Shown in pieces: positions 19,182 through 29,633 of a stretch of DNA of 64,000 bases; within the stretch, counting starts at the first letter, position 1, and each line of letters begins with the position of its first letter. Position numbers and translations under genes: made by a program. Below the pieces are notes generated by a model that ran no database searches, had not been told where the DNA came from, and saw nothing but the letters and a program-made list of their open reading frames with translations. Where the stretch lies: assembly GCF_905171775.1 (NCBI RefSeq), contig NC_053490.1, positions 9,677,584 to 9,741,583 of the forward strand. The letters run 5' to 3'. The stretch comes from Rana temporaria. Its lineage: Eukaryota > Chordata > Amphibia > Anura > Ranidae.

Positions 19182-21730
19182 ATGGAAGGAGGTATCAGTG
19201 ACCAGCCTGCAGATACCCCCAAAAAGCCCTCCAAAATGAAGAGGACCCGGGCGTTTGTACGCGGCTGTTTCAGAGCCGTTGTTGGATGTTTCGGATCCGG
19301 CTGTAAAGCCAAAGGACATCACCTGGATACAGACACCGAGATTGGTAAGTACTATGTTTAGTGATCGATACAAAATGTACTCTGGATAAGTCACCTCCAC
19401 TCATCGATCGAAGGCTCCTTCACCCCAAAATGATTCCTTTTCATAGAATTTTAGAACAGAAAGAGATATTAAAGTGATTGTTAAGCCTCTATGTGATCTT
19501 TATATCCTCCCCTCTGTCAGATACAAAGCTGCATCCTAGTGCCTGTGTTTTTTAAAAAAGAACCGGTTTCTACCGGTTTAAAGTGGAAGGAAACCCATAG
19601 ATTTAACAGTTTCAAAAAACATTTCTATTCCCGGCATGCTGGGAATGCCAACTGTCACATTTATTGTGCGCTCAAACTGTCATAACGGATCACATGTGCG
19701 GCATTATGGCAGTTGAAGATTAAACAGAGGCCAAGATGGATACATTGTAATACAAGTAGAATTTTTTTTCCCCCCCCTCTATAGAGCACAGGCACTAGGA
19801 TGCAGCTTTTTATGTCACAGAGGATGAACAGATCAGGGATAGTGAGAGATGACAGGCAAAGAGGGGGAGGGGGAGGGGGGGAGGAGACACGGGGAGAGCT
19901 GCAGATAGTAGCGTATGATGGAGACATGTACAGGGAGGGTGAGGGGGGGAGGAGGAGACACAGGGAGAGCTGCAGATAGTAGCGCATGATGGAGACACGT
20001 ACAGGGAGGGTGAGGGGGGTTTAATAATAAGAAACAGAAGCACTGCAGATTACTCCCCCACGCATGAAAATTAAGAATCAGTTCCCTTTCTGACTCATTC
20101 ATTTTAGTGGGTCGGCATAAGTGGCAGGCAACTAGAATTTTTATAGGAAGGCCACCATTAGTGATCCCTGTGTCCCTGTCATGTTGGGTTTATTTATTGT
20201 CCCTGGCATTGGAATTTTGAACTTTTCTCTGTATAATTTGATGTTGTATACAAATATATATAATGTAGGTGAAAGTGCTAAACCTGATTCTTCTTTCTTT
20301 ATTGCAGATGTACGCAGTATTTACTGCAGAGACAGCTCACAAGGCAGGACTGCCCTAGTGAGCGAGACAGAATATGAACGCTACATTGAGGCTTCACCAG
20401 CATGTGACGTTCACACCGAGGCATCACCAGCATGTGACGTTCATACCGAGGCTACGGCAGAATGTGACGTTCACACCGAGGCTACGGCAGAATGTGACGT
20501 TCACACCGAGGCTACGGCAGAATGTGACGTTCACACCGAGGCTACGGCGGAATGTGACGTTCACACCGAGGCTACGGCGGAATGTGACGTTCACACCGAG
20601 GCTACGGCGGAATGTGACGTTCACACGAGGCTACGGCGGAATGTGACGTTCACACCGAGGCTACGGCGGAATGTGACGTTCACACCGAGGCTACGGCGGA
20701 ATGTGACGTTCACACCGAGGCTACGGCGGAATGTGACGTTCACACCGAGGCTACGGCAGAATGTGACGTTCACACCGAGGCTACGGCAGAATGTGACGTT
20801 CACACCGAGGCTACGGCAGAATGTGACGCTCACACCGAGGCTACGGCAGAATGTGACGTTCACACCGAGGCTACGGCAGAATGTGACGTTCACACCGAGG
20901 CTACGGCAGAATGTGACGTTCACACCGAGGCTACGGCAGAATGTGACGTTCACACCGAGGCTACGGCAGAATGTGACGTTCACACCGAGGCTACGGCAGA
21001 ATGTGACGTTCACAACGAGACTACGGCAGAATGTGACGTTCACAACGAGACTACGGCAGAATGTGACGTTCACAACGAGACTACAGCAGAATGCGACGTT
21101 CACAATGAGACCCCTCAAGATTGTGACAATCGCATAAAGAATTCATCAGCATGTGACGTTCACACAGAGACTCCACCAGCATGTGACGAAGTTGGGGGCA
21201 AGGTTACCAGAAAGGATAGACACATACTAGTGGTAGGGGATTCAGTTATTGGAAGAATACAGAGGGCAATCTGTCACAAAGACCATTATCGCCAAACAGT
21301 ATGTTCTTTCCCGGGTGCTCGGGTTCGGAACATTGCAGATTGCATGGACAAATTATTGGATGGCGCTGGAGAGGACCCAGCTGTCATGGTATATATCGGT
21401 ACCAATGACAAAGTTAGAGAAAGATGGAGCGCCCTACAAAATGATTTCAGGGACTTGGGTGCCATATTGAAGAAAAGGTCCCCCAAGGCAATATTTTCTG
21501 AAATACTGCCTGTACCTCGAGCCACACCACAGAGACAACAAGAGCTTATGGTACTTAACAAGTGGCTGAGGAACTGGTGCAGGGAGGAGGGGTTTGGCTT
21601 CATGGCAAACTGGGCTGACTTTTCAGGCCGTTACCATCTATATAGTAGTGACGGATTGCAATTAAATGGGAGGGGTGCAGCTTTCTTGGGATTGAAGATG
21701 GCCAAAATGTTGGAAGAAAAGTTAAACTAG
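19182..21730 (+). CDS. Split gene: Cys-rich leader, decapeptide repeats, SGNH-like domain
   Basis: Coding exon 1 runs 19182-19344 (ATG; 54 codons plus one base) and ends at a GTAAGT donor. Coding exon 2 runs 20308-21730 after the acceptor TTTCTTTATTGCAG. The phase-1 joint creates a GAT codon and continues open. Exon 1 is basic (KKPSKMKRTRAF) with three cysteines (CFRAVVGCFGSGC). Exon 2 has an acidic linker, about 27 decapeptides of type EATAECDVHT (20388-21196), then about 165 residues resembling SGNH/GDSL hydrolases: GDS at 21236, GAR near 21320, GTND at 21398, and DGLQ at 21650 where the family has DxxH. The His-to-Gln change suggests no hydrolase activity, or a binding role. One base is missing at about 20626, and frame is otherwise consistent from exon 1 to the TAG at 21728. 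SGNH domains of this type also occur in ORF1 of CR1-like LINEs, so a transposon-derived origin is possible, though no reverse transcriptase follows. Function unknown. With the missing base it is either a pseudogene or a sequencing error. Confidence 0.6.
19345..20307 (+). other. Intron of the SGNH/repeat gene
   Basis: 963 bp from GTAAGT to a pyrimidine-rich TTCTTTCTTTATTGCAG. It includes a G-rich direct duplication of about 76-80 bp (about 19880-19945 and 19952-20020, sharing GAGAGCTGCAGATAGTAGCG) and an AACCGGTTTCTACCGGTTT inverted repeat near 19560. Confidence 0.6.
20388..21196 (+). repeat. In-frame 30-bp coding minisatellite, 24 regular plus 3 degenerate units
   Basis: Exact 30-bp period; unit GAGGCTACGGCAGAATGTG...ACGTTCACACC, encoding EATAECDVHT. 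The first two units (EASPACDVHT) and the last three (NETPQDCDNR, KNSSACDVHT and ETPPACDEVG types) are diverged and bracket the homogenised centre. GGCAGAA and GGCGGAA variants are grouped. One unit (near 20617-20645) reads CACACGAGG instead of CACACCGAGG, a 1-base loss. Confidence 0.95.
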
Positions 21731-21940
21731 GTGATGAGAAGAGGACGATTTGTTAGTGAATATGAGGGAGAGGATCTTCATTTCAAGCCATCATGACAGG
21801 AATCCACTACGTCATCAATCTCTTAAAAGATTCTCATAAGCAGCTTCTGAATCACCAACTATCAATTTAGTTGGACAAACAAGACAATTGGCTGTTCCTA
21901 GAAGAAGACTCAACAAAAAGTCTGCAGAAGCTTTAAGGTT
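21731..21940. other. Probable 3' untranslated stretch
   Basis: Follows the TAG of the SGNH-domain exon. No AATAAA polyadenylation signal was seen before the foldback starts at 21941. Confidence 0.3.
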
Positions 21941-22486
21941 CGACAATACATTGCCCAAACATAATCACCTGTAAAAAAAAGTGTCTGAGATGTTGGTGGT
22001 AAACAACCTGCTAGGCCCAAGGGGAACCGAACCAAGTCCTCCAAAAGTTGCCAAGAGTGTAAATGTAGACATTACGCTTTAAGGTTAATCAAAAATATAA
22101 CATTCTAAAGGGAAAGGTAGAACAAAGGGGGAGTATGGAAGAGGGAGAGAGGGAGGAAAGGGGGAGAAGGGAAGGTTGGAGGAAGAAGGGAGTGAGGGTT
22201 GGGGGGAACCCCCACACCCCTTCCTTACCCGGAACCTTCCATCCCCCCTACTTTCCTCCCTCTCTGCCTCTTCCATACTCTCCTCCCCTTGTTCTACCTT
22301 TCCCTTTAGAATGTGATATTTTTAATTAACCTTAAAGCATAATGTCTACATTTACACTCTTGGCAACTTTTGGATATGAGGCTGCTTTTGGAGGACTTGG
22401 TTTGGTTCCCCGGGCCTAGCAGGCTGTTTACCACCAACATCTCAAGCACATTTTTACAGGTGATATGTTTGATCTATGTATTGTCG
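21941..22486. repeat. 546-bp foldback element
   Basis: CGACAATACAT at 21941 is matched by ATGTATTGTCG at 22476-22486. The arms of about 200 bp (AAGTCCTCCAAAAG...CCAAGAGTGTAAATG against CATTTACACTCTTGG...GGAGGACTT) pair almost throughout. The purine-rich GGGAGAGAGGGAGG segment pairs with the pyrimidine-rich segment around a centre near 22213. It lies about 210 bp after the SGNH gene stop. Confidence 0.9.
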
Positions 22487-22536
22487 ATCGACATAAAGTA
22501 ATTGATTATGTTGTGAAGTTTGTAGGCCTTTTCTGT

Positions 22537-22690
22537 AGGTTTTTAAGGCGAGTGTTGGACCGGCTATAAGAGGAGGTTGAAGGCCGGTATGTTTTTGAGG
22601 CGTGTGTTGGACCGGCTATAAGGAGGTGGTTGGAGGCCGGTATGTTTTTGAAGTGTGTGTTGGACCGGCTATAAGTGGAAGTTGGAACTC
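22537..22690. repeat. Three-copy tandem repeat, 52-53 bp
   Basis: GTTGGACCGGCTATAAG begins at 22554, 22606 and 22659, each followed by AGGCCGGTATGTTTTTGA-type sequence where complete. Confidence 0.9.
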
Positions 22691-22794
22691 TTTTTGTCTT
22701 CAGAGATCAGAGAAGTCTTTCCAGCTTTATTTAGGCTTTCTCTGCTGGAGAAATGAGAACTCTTCCCGCCAGTGAGGTCCTTCATGGGAAGTCC

Positions 22795-23081
22795 AAGGCC
22801 TCACTCACACGGGGTGTATGAATCTGTACCCTGTGTGGGGGCTGCATTAACCCCAAAAAGGACATCCATGTGGGTGCAGTTGTGCGGACGCACCCTAGGT
22901 GCGTTCGGGGCCGTGCACCGGCACTCACACAGATGTCACATTGGGTACAGTCACTGCACCCCAGTTGTCAGCAATGGGACTGCCTACACGGCATGCTGCG
23001 AACACCTGTGCATCCCCATTCCGGTAAACACGGTCCTCCCATGGGGTACGGATTCATACCCCCCCGTGTGAATGAGGCCTA
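22795..23081. mobile_element. Short MITE with AGGCCTCACTCACACGG ends
   Basis: Starts AGGCCTCACTCACACGGGG and ends CCCGTGTGAATGAGGCCT, an imperfect inverted repeat extending inward (GAATCTGTACCC against GGGGTACGGATTC). No coding content. Confidence 0.8.
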
Positions 23082-23284
23082 AGGGTGAATGGAATATTTA
23101 GCTCCATTGTGTTGCTAATTTGGTGACCACTGTACCCCTCTGTTATTTGGGTGTGTTTTATTATAGGAGTGTTATAGATTGTAGTTTAGGATAAGTTTGG
23201 ATTTCTTCTGAAGGCTCTTTGAGTGGACATAAGTGATTTACCCCGCTCAGCAGGGGCAGGCCTTAGCTAACAGAGGCCGTAAAT

Positions 23285-23428
23285 GGGCAGCACAGAGGCT
23301 TAGAGGTTAGCCTTGCAGCACTGGGGTTCTTGTTTCAGATTCTGACCAGGACACTATCTGCATGGAGTTTGCATGTTCTCCCTGTGCTTGCGTGGGTTTC
23401 CTCCCACACTACAAAGACATGCTACTTT
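23285..23428 (+). mobile_element. tRNA-derived SINE-like sequence
   Basis: A box-like GAGGCTTAGAGGTTAGC near 23296, then the widespread vertebrate stretch TGGAGTTTGCATGTTCTCCC and GCGTGGGTTTCCTCCCACAC. The B box is degraded. It ends where the tRNA-Gly-like sequence starts. Confidence 0.55.
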
Positions 23429-23429
23429 T

Positions 23430-23500
23430 GCGTTGGTGGTGCAGTGGTAAGCATAGCTGCCTTCCAAGCAGCTGACCCGGGTTCGATTCCCGGCCAACGC
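23430..23500 (+). tRNA. tRNA-Gly(TCC)-like sequence
   Basis: 71 nt with a perfect 7-bp acceptor stem (GCGTTGG/CCAACGC), anticodon loop CTTCCAA with anticodon TCC at 23463-23465, and T arm CCGGGTTCGATTCCCGG. Only about four positions differ from the vertebrate tRNA-Gly(TCC) as remembered, all in or near the D and variable regions. No T-run terminator follows within 60 bp, and AAAAGCGCTATACAATG downstream looks like a SINE tail. It may therefore be the head of a tRNA-Gly SINE or a retroposed copy rather than an independent gene. Confidence 0.6.
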
Positions 23501-24054
23501 CATCTCCAATACTTGGAGTCCTCCGAGAGAAAAGCGCTATACAATGTCAATGCAGAGTATATATTAGTGGTGGAATAAAGAATGAAGAGAATGTGTGGAA
23601 TGTTCCCCCAGAATCTATAGAAGGAGAACCCAGCAACTGATAGAAGACGCTTAGCTTTGGCTGCGATCACACCTAGGCGTTCCGGACCGCGGGCGGAATT
23701 ACTGCAATTTCCCGAATTGCCGCAAAACGCGTGACACGCTTGTGATCCCGTTACTTTCAACGGCACCCCAATAATGGGACAATATTGTCACCTGACAAAT
23801 CACACAAACAAAATGACGGGACGCCTGTTTCCCAAAAGCAGTCCTGCGATTTGTCAGGCGACAATCGCGGCAAAAATCACGCCTCGATTGGGGCGATATT
23901 GAAAGTAAGGGGAATCGCATACTCCACCCAGCAGGAATATTACACCCCCTCAACTGTCTAGATTTACATTATAGTTTCAAATCCAAAAATCCTTCATTGC
24001 TGCAGACCTCAGCACACGCCATGTGGGATGTAACCACTTATAGACCACAATAAA
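23501..24054. other. SINE-tail-like and unclassified repeat sequence
   Basis: 23505-23575 may be the tail of the tRNA-Gly retroposon. 23650-23935 has local inverted segments (GCGATTTGTCAGGCGACAAT and relatives) that look like a degraded foldback. No gene recognised. Confidence 0.4.
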
Positions 24055-24245
24055 TATATACAGCATCTCACAAAAGTAAGTACACCCCTCTGTGTGCGGG
24101 AGATCACATACAGTATGTCACAAAAGTAAGTACACCCCTCTGTGTGTGGGAGCTCATATACAGTATGTCACAAAAGTACAACCCTTGCATTTGTGTAAAT
24201 CTTTTCATGTGACAACACTGAAGAAATTACACTTTTCTACCATGT
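24055..24245. mobile_element. Tc1-like terminal fragment with duplicated 62-bp unit
   Basis: CACAAAAGTAAGTACACCCC occurs at about 24069 and 24119, with a third partial copy at 24169, followed by CTTTTCATGTGACAACACTG, the same leader as at 2430. No transposase portion. Confidence 0.75.
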
Positions 24246-26486
24246 AAAGTAATGAGTACCTGGGTACAGGTACAAGCAGGAGGGATCAAGATTATGGGTT
24301 ACCAGGAATGGAGAGAACGGGCACTGAGGCCAAATGATGAGGAGCTGAGAGATTCTTAAGAAGGAGCTAAATACTCTCCCAATGGCCAGCATCAGGTGAA
24401 GACTAATCCCTGGGACCTTCTGGTAGACACCTGCTGATGGATACTTGTAACAGCTCTGATGAACGAAGTGAACCACAACTGCGGTTAGCAAACATTTCAA
24501 TGCTCTTCTTTATGTGACAACTCAGTATTGGGCCCCAGGCATCACTCCTCACAAACAGGAGTTTGGGGATCTCTACATCATCTCTCTGTCACATAAAGAA
24601 AGGCGTTGAGCTACTAAGGATGGACGCATTACAACATGCGACCAGAGCTTAGTGTTTAACATTATGTAATATACTTTAAAGGTCAAGATTCCAATACACC
24701 TCTATATGCAAGTGATTATCAGTACGGGACCCCAGGCGTCACTCCACACAAACAGGAGTTTGGGGGTTCTCTACATCATATCAACTTGAGCATATAGCGA
24801 TGTATTAGTCCACTAAGGGAGATGCTATGAAATAGCACCAACCCCTAGCATAGAAAAGATAGAGCGAACATGTTCAAACAATTAGGACAAGGCCTATAAG
24901 GGATTTGTACTTATGTCAAGCTTGTAGTAAATAGGAGTTGTAGTGACAACTCGTAGTTTCGTATGAGAGGCAATATAGCTCAGGTAATAGTAGTTGCATG
25001 TGAGAGGCAATATAGCTCAGGTAATTATAGTTGCATGTGAGAGGCAATATAGCTCAGGTAATTATAGTTGCATGTGAGAGGCAATATAGATCAGGTAATT
25101 ATAGTTGCATATATGAGGCGAATATTGCACACGTAAATTAGTTGCATGTTAGAGGCAATATAGCTCAGGTAATTGTAGTTGCATATATGAGGTGAATATT
25201 GCACAAGTAATTTGAAGGTAGCTGACCCTTTAATGTACTCCTTAACAAACAGTCCTTAGCACAGCAGTATCTCCCAAATAGTATGTTGATCTCCACAAGG
25301 CATATTAAGTAACAACAAATGTATTAGATAGAACACAAGCAGCAGAACTTCTTATAGGACTACAAGTGATACAATAGCTATTTATCCGTTTGCAGGCTTC
25401 AATGCAGGAGATAGGGAATGCGTGGTGAAGGGTGTACAGCAAAGGCCTCAAGGTTGTCCCCAGCAAAGCTCTGTGTTGTAGCAGGTGCAATAGCACTGAA
25501 GTAGTAGTTGTTGCCTGGAGCGGTGTTGCAGCATGGGGAGCGATGGCAGCGATATGAGTAGCGTGGCCAAGCTACGTCTGACAATAATAGAACGGTGTGC
25601 AGAACACACACCGCTCTGTTTAAAGGTAGGCGTCAGGTGAACGGGAGCGCCGAATGCTGCGGCGCACTTCCACGTTCCACAGTGGAACGCGCAAAGCGCC
25701 TGTTACAATACTGAAACTACAACTTTCAAGTCTGATGACCACAGTGCCACCAGCAGCTGCTCTGGTGCTTAACAGTAGGTCAGAGATATACCTCCAGTTG
25801 TTAGAGATAGAAGAAGCAGTGTGAGGGAGAGGTACCCGATGAGGAGGGAATGCGTAGGTGTGTCGAGTTCTGGAGTCAGGCTCAGAGGCCAGTAGCCTTT
25901 GCAGCAGAGAGGCTCCCACCAACACACAGGACAGGTATACAAGCAGGTCACCCTGGCAGATGACGTGGGCTCACCCATGGTGCGAGGTCTAAGTACTAAA
26001 CGGTAGCCACCAGAGCTCCTGATGATGGGGATAGGTTTTGCTGCATGTTAGTGCCAGGTCACGGTCCAGGATTGCCTCACCAGGAGGTGAGCAGGCCGGG
26101 GGCCAGTAGCAGATATAACAGGTTGGGATCAAGCAGAAAAGTAGTCGAGGAACAAGCCAAAGGTCGGTAATGAGTAGTAGCGAAGATACGGACAGCAGCA
26201 GGAGTGAACAGAGCTAGGTATTGGCTGGAGAGAGCACAATGATCTGACAAAAAGGAAGTGAAGAGAAGAGACTTGGCTTAAATCAGGAAGTTCATGGGAG
26301 GAGCATAGGGTTCAAGAGAAAAAAGGTTCAAGGCAGGATCATTCAAGGAATTGTACAGGGAGCTGTCCAGCATCTCAGGTGGCTGTGTGAGAAGAGGTAC
26401 TTCCAGACACAATGGAGGTCCTGGGTTCAGGTCCACGGTGTGTAGGCTTCTTGGAACTGTCTCCCACCATCAGTCAGTAAAACTTA
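24246..26486. other. Unclassified retroelement-like block, no gene
   Basis: It contains two diverged copies of a 60-bp stretch (ACAAACAGGAGTTTGGGG near 24553 and 24758), a 37-bp tandem array (24963-25215), a hairpin AGAACGGTGTGCAG/ACACACCGCTCT near 25590, and GAGGTCCTGGGTTCAGGTCC near 26415, which resembles a pol III B box and has a counterpart at 49.70 kb. There is no RT or gag similarity in any frame. Confidence 0.4.
24963..25215. repeat. 37-bp tandem repeats
   Basis: About six units of GAGAGGCAATATAGCTCAGG...TAATTATAGTTGCATGT, the last ones alternating with a diverged form (ATATGAGGCGAATATTGCAC). Confidence 0.9.
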
Positions 26487-26900
26487 ATCGCTTGCCGACT
26501 GCCTCACGTAGATATACGTTGGCAGAAGGGCACGGGCAGGCAAAGCAACATATATATATAAATATATACGTTGCTTTGAACCTGCCCCCTAGCGGGCGCA
26601 TGCCCGATACGGTCTCCGTGACCGTGCCCACGGGACCTGAGGACTCGATGTATGCCAGTGTTCCGCAATCGGGTCACAGAACGGCAGAACGGGGGGATGT
26701 CTTTGTAAACGATGCATCTCCCTGTTCTGCCTAGTGACACAACACAGATTGTCTGCTTCCTCTCATCGGGAGCAGCGATCAGTGACGTGTCATAGTAAGC
26801 CACTCCCCCTAACAGTAAGAATCCTTTACTAGGACACACTTAATCCCTTCCCCGCCCCCTACTGATTAAAACCTTCACTGCCAGTCACATTTATACAGTA
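26487..26900. mobile_element. TTAA-family-related fragment
   Basis: AATCGCTTGCCGACTGCCTC, GGAACCTGCCCCCTAGCGG-like text and the closing CACATTTATACAGTAATCAG are typical internal pieces of the TTAA-element family as seen at 60.85 and 63.27 kb. Ends are missing. Confidence 0.5.
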
Positions 26901-27432
26901 ATCAGTGCATTTTCCCACTGTTGCCTGTGGATGCCGATGCCACACAGGCCAGTGTTGGAACACGGGCAAGCCATAGATCATTGGGTATCTTTCTCGGGAA
27001 CAGCCCAGTGGGAGTGGTGCCCAGCTGTGCATTCCAGGAAGGGATACTTAAGGGACAGACGCCATATTTTGAGGTCCTTCGCCTCGTGGCCCTCCTGGCA
27101 TGAGGTATGAGTTGCGTGATTTCCAGCCCCGGGACCACGTTGGCCCAAGGCTGCATCTCTATCACTAGGCCCAGTTATGCTGACTGGGGCCTACGTATCA
27201 AGAGGGATCCCAAGCTCTCCATCTAAGCGAAGGAAGATATACTTAATGAAGGAAACCAAGGGAGGACCTGCCCTGGAGGAGACCAAGTGGAAGGCTTATG
27301 TCTCAGGATAGGCCTATCAGGCACAGCCACTGCCAGGACAGAGTCTAATTTAGTTTAAATCATACAGTCTGAGCCACATTATCGGCTCAGACACCCAGTA
27401 AATTTAACATAGCGCCCGGTCATTTGGGAGCA
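26901..27432. mobile_element. LTR-like right end (GGGCGCTACA)
   Basis: The stretch finishes GGAGCAGGGCGCTACA, the complement of the TGTAGCGCCC starts at 54634 and 61979. A TG...CA boundary is expected of LTR retrotransposons. No gag or pol lies beside it, so this is a solo or truncated LTR. Confidence 0.45.
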
Positions 27433-27439
27433 GGGCGCT

Positions 27440-28755
27440 ACACAATCAACAATAAACGCTTATTGCAATTTTTTTACCAAACATATGTAGAAGAATACGT
27501 ATTGGCCTAAACTGGGGAAAAAATGCTTTTAAAAAAAAAAACAATGATATATTTATTATAGCAAAAGTATAGAATATTGCTTTTTTTTTTTCAAAATTGT
27601 CGCTCTATTTTTGTTTATAGCACAATAAATTAAAACCGCAGAAGTGATCAAATACCACCAACAGAAAGCTCTATTTGTGGGGAAAAAATTACGTCAGTTT
27701 TGTTTGGGAGCAACGTCACACAACCGTGCAATTGTCAGTTAACCACTTAAGGACCGGACCAATATGCTGCTAAATGACCCAAGGGGTTTTTACAATTCGG
27801 CACTGCGTCGCTTTAACAGACAATTGCGCGGTCGTGCGACGTGGCTCCCGAACAAAATTGGCGTCCTTTTTTCCCCACAAATAGGGATTTTTTTTGGTGG
27901 TATTTGATCACCTCTGTGGTTTTTATTTTTTGCGCTATAAACAAAAATAGAGCGACAATTTTGAAAAAAATTCTATATTTTTTACTTTTTGCTATAATAA
28001 AAATCCCCCAAAAACATATATAAAATTTATTTTTTCCTCAGTTTAGGCCGATACGTATTCTTCTACCTACTTTTGGTAAAAAAAATCGCAATAAGCGTTT
28101 ATCGATTGGTTTGCGCAAAATTGATAGCGTTTACAAAATAGGGGATAGTTTTATTTTTTTTATTTTTTTTACTACTAATGGCGGCGATCAGCGATTTTTT
28201 TCATGACTGCGACATTATGGCGGACACTTCGGACAATTTTGACACATTTTTGGGACCATTGTCATTTTCACAGCAAAAAATGCATTGTTTATTGTGAAAA
28301 TGACAGTTGCAGTTTGGGAGTTAAACACAGGAGGCGCTGAAGGAGTTAGGGTTCATCTAGTGTGTGTTTACAACTGTAGGGGGGTGTGGCTGTAGGACTG
28401 ACGTCATCGATTGAGTCTCCCTATAAAAGGGATCACTCGATCGATGCGCCGCCACAGTGAAGCACGGGGAAGCCGTGTTTACATACGGCTCTCCCCGTTC
28501 TTCAGCTCCAGGGAGCGATCGCGAGGGGGCGGCTAGAAACGAATAGCCGCGCCCTCGTCCCGGATCGCTCCTGAAGCCACGGGAACCGCCGCATGTACGG
28601 GGGGGTCCCGTTTAGACCCCCGACCCACGTCTAGGCAGGCACGTACAGGTACGTTGATGTGCCTGTACGGTCCGGAAGTGGTTAAAGCGACACTATGACG
28701 AATCACAAAAAGTGGCGCGGTCATTGGGCAGCCAAATTCTCCGGGGCTGAAGTGG
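27440..28755 (-). mobile_element. TTAA-family element (reverse), split by a second copy
   Basis: Left fragment 27440-27738 (GATCAAATACCACC, CGTGCAATTGTCAG) continues after the insert at 28686 (AGCGACACTATGACGAATCA) to GGGGCTGAAGTGG and TTAA at 28756-28759. The uninterrupted relative at 57.39-57.48 kb reads GTCAGTTAAAACGACG across the joint. Confidence 0.75.
27743..28681 (+). mobile_element. TTAA-family element nested in its own family
   Basis: TTAA at 27739-27742 and 28682-28685; ends CCACTTAAGGACCGGACC and GGTCCGGAAGTGG. The family body is complete, including a TGCCTGTACGG arm near 28660. No transposase ORF. Confidence 0.85.
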
Positions 28756-28759
28756 TTAA

Positions 28760-29633
28760 AGAGTCTCAGGGCAACCCACTAATCTGGATATCTCTTCCAA
28801 GGGAAGGGCTCCTCAAGCATTCTGTGGTCTTTAAGCACATACTATATTTCCACTGGAAAAGTCTCTTGTTGACGGATATTACTGTACTTGCCTGTTTGTG
28901 TAACCCACAACAAATGTGGTGCCATTTCTGTAAACTAAGCTTATTTCTTTGAGCATTCGGTTAGTGCAATATAAAATAACTTTTTAAGTGCCATGGTACT
29001 AACACTTTTTTCGGGTATGTCGGGTCAAGCCCAGCGCACATGCGTGCAGCCCAGTCTCTCTTTCATGACTAATAAAGGCACTCCACTGAAGGGGACACTC
29101 TGCTTCTGATCCCACCCCTCACGTTCCTCTTCCTAACCGAGAAAACCCCTCCTTCTCCAAGAAGTCCAGCCCATGCGGAACTCACCCAGGCTAAATGCAG
29201 CTCTGCTGGAGGCATAACACAACACCAGCTAAGCAGCATGTGGCAAGTAAACATAAAATTGTTTTCCAGTGCGTATACATTCGGTATTGCATCAGACGGC
29301 GATAATGAAATTGCCCCAGTCAGGTACAGGCTTTAATATTTTGTCAAGAGACTGTACTTGTAGACCTCAGCGAGGGAATCGATATCCAGTTTGGCAGCTT
29401 ACTTCACAAAATCAGAAATTCAATTTACAACTTGTGCGAGCAGACAGTCTCTTTAATAAAGAATTCTCTCTTTCGGTGAAAACAGAATACTTTCCGATAA
29501 TGGAAAAAGAGACTTGTGGGTAAATAGTCCCTATGCGAGGAAAGTCTATTACTGTAATCTGAGATCCAAATAACAGGTCTTTTCAAGTTAGCAGTGGCAG
29601 TCCTTAAAGTTTATCGAAATACAAAACTCTGTG
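28760..29633. other. No gene recognised; apparently non-repetitive
   Basis: No tandem repeats or element ends. ORFs up to about 85 codons have no recognisable domain. Confidence 0.45.

Noticed and set aside
20424..21118. Minus-strand frames of repeated VNVTFCRSLG
   Set aside because: Reverse reading of the 30-bp coding array; no start, splice sites or adjoining domain, unlike the plus strand.
26901..27432. Possible LTR retrotransposon with genes
   Set aside because: Only LTR-like ends are visible; no gag, protease, reverse transcriptase or integrase motif was found near any of the three LTR-like pieces.
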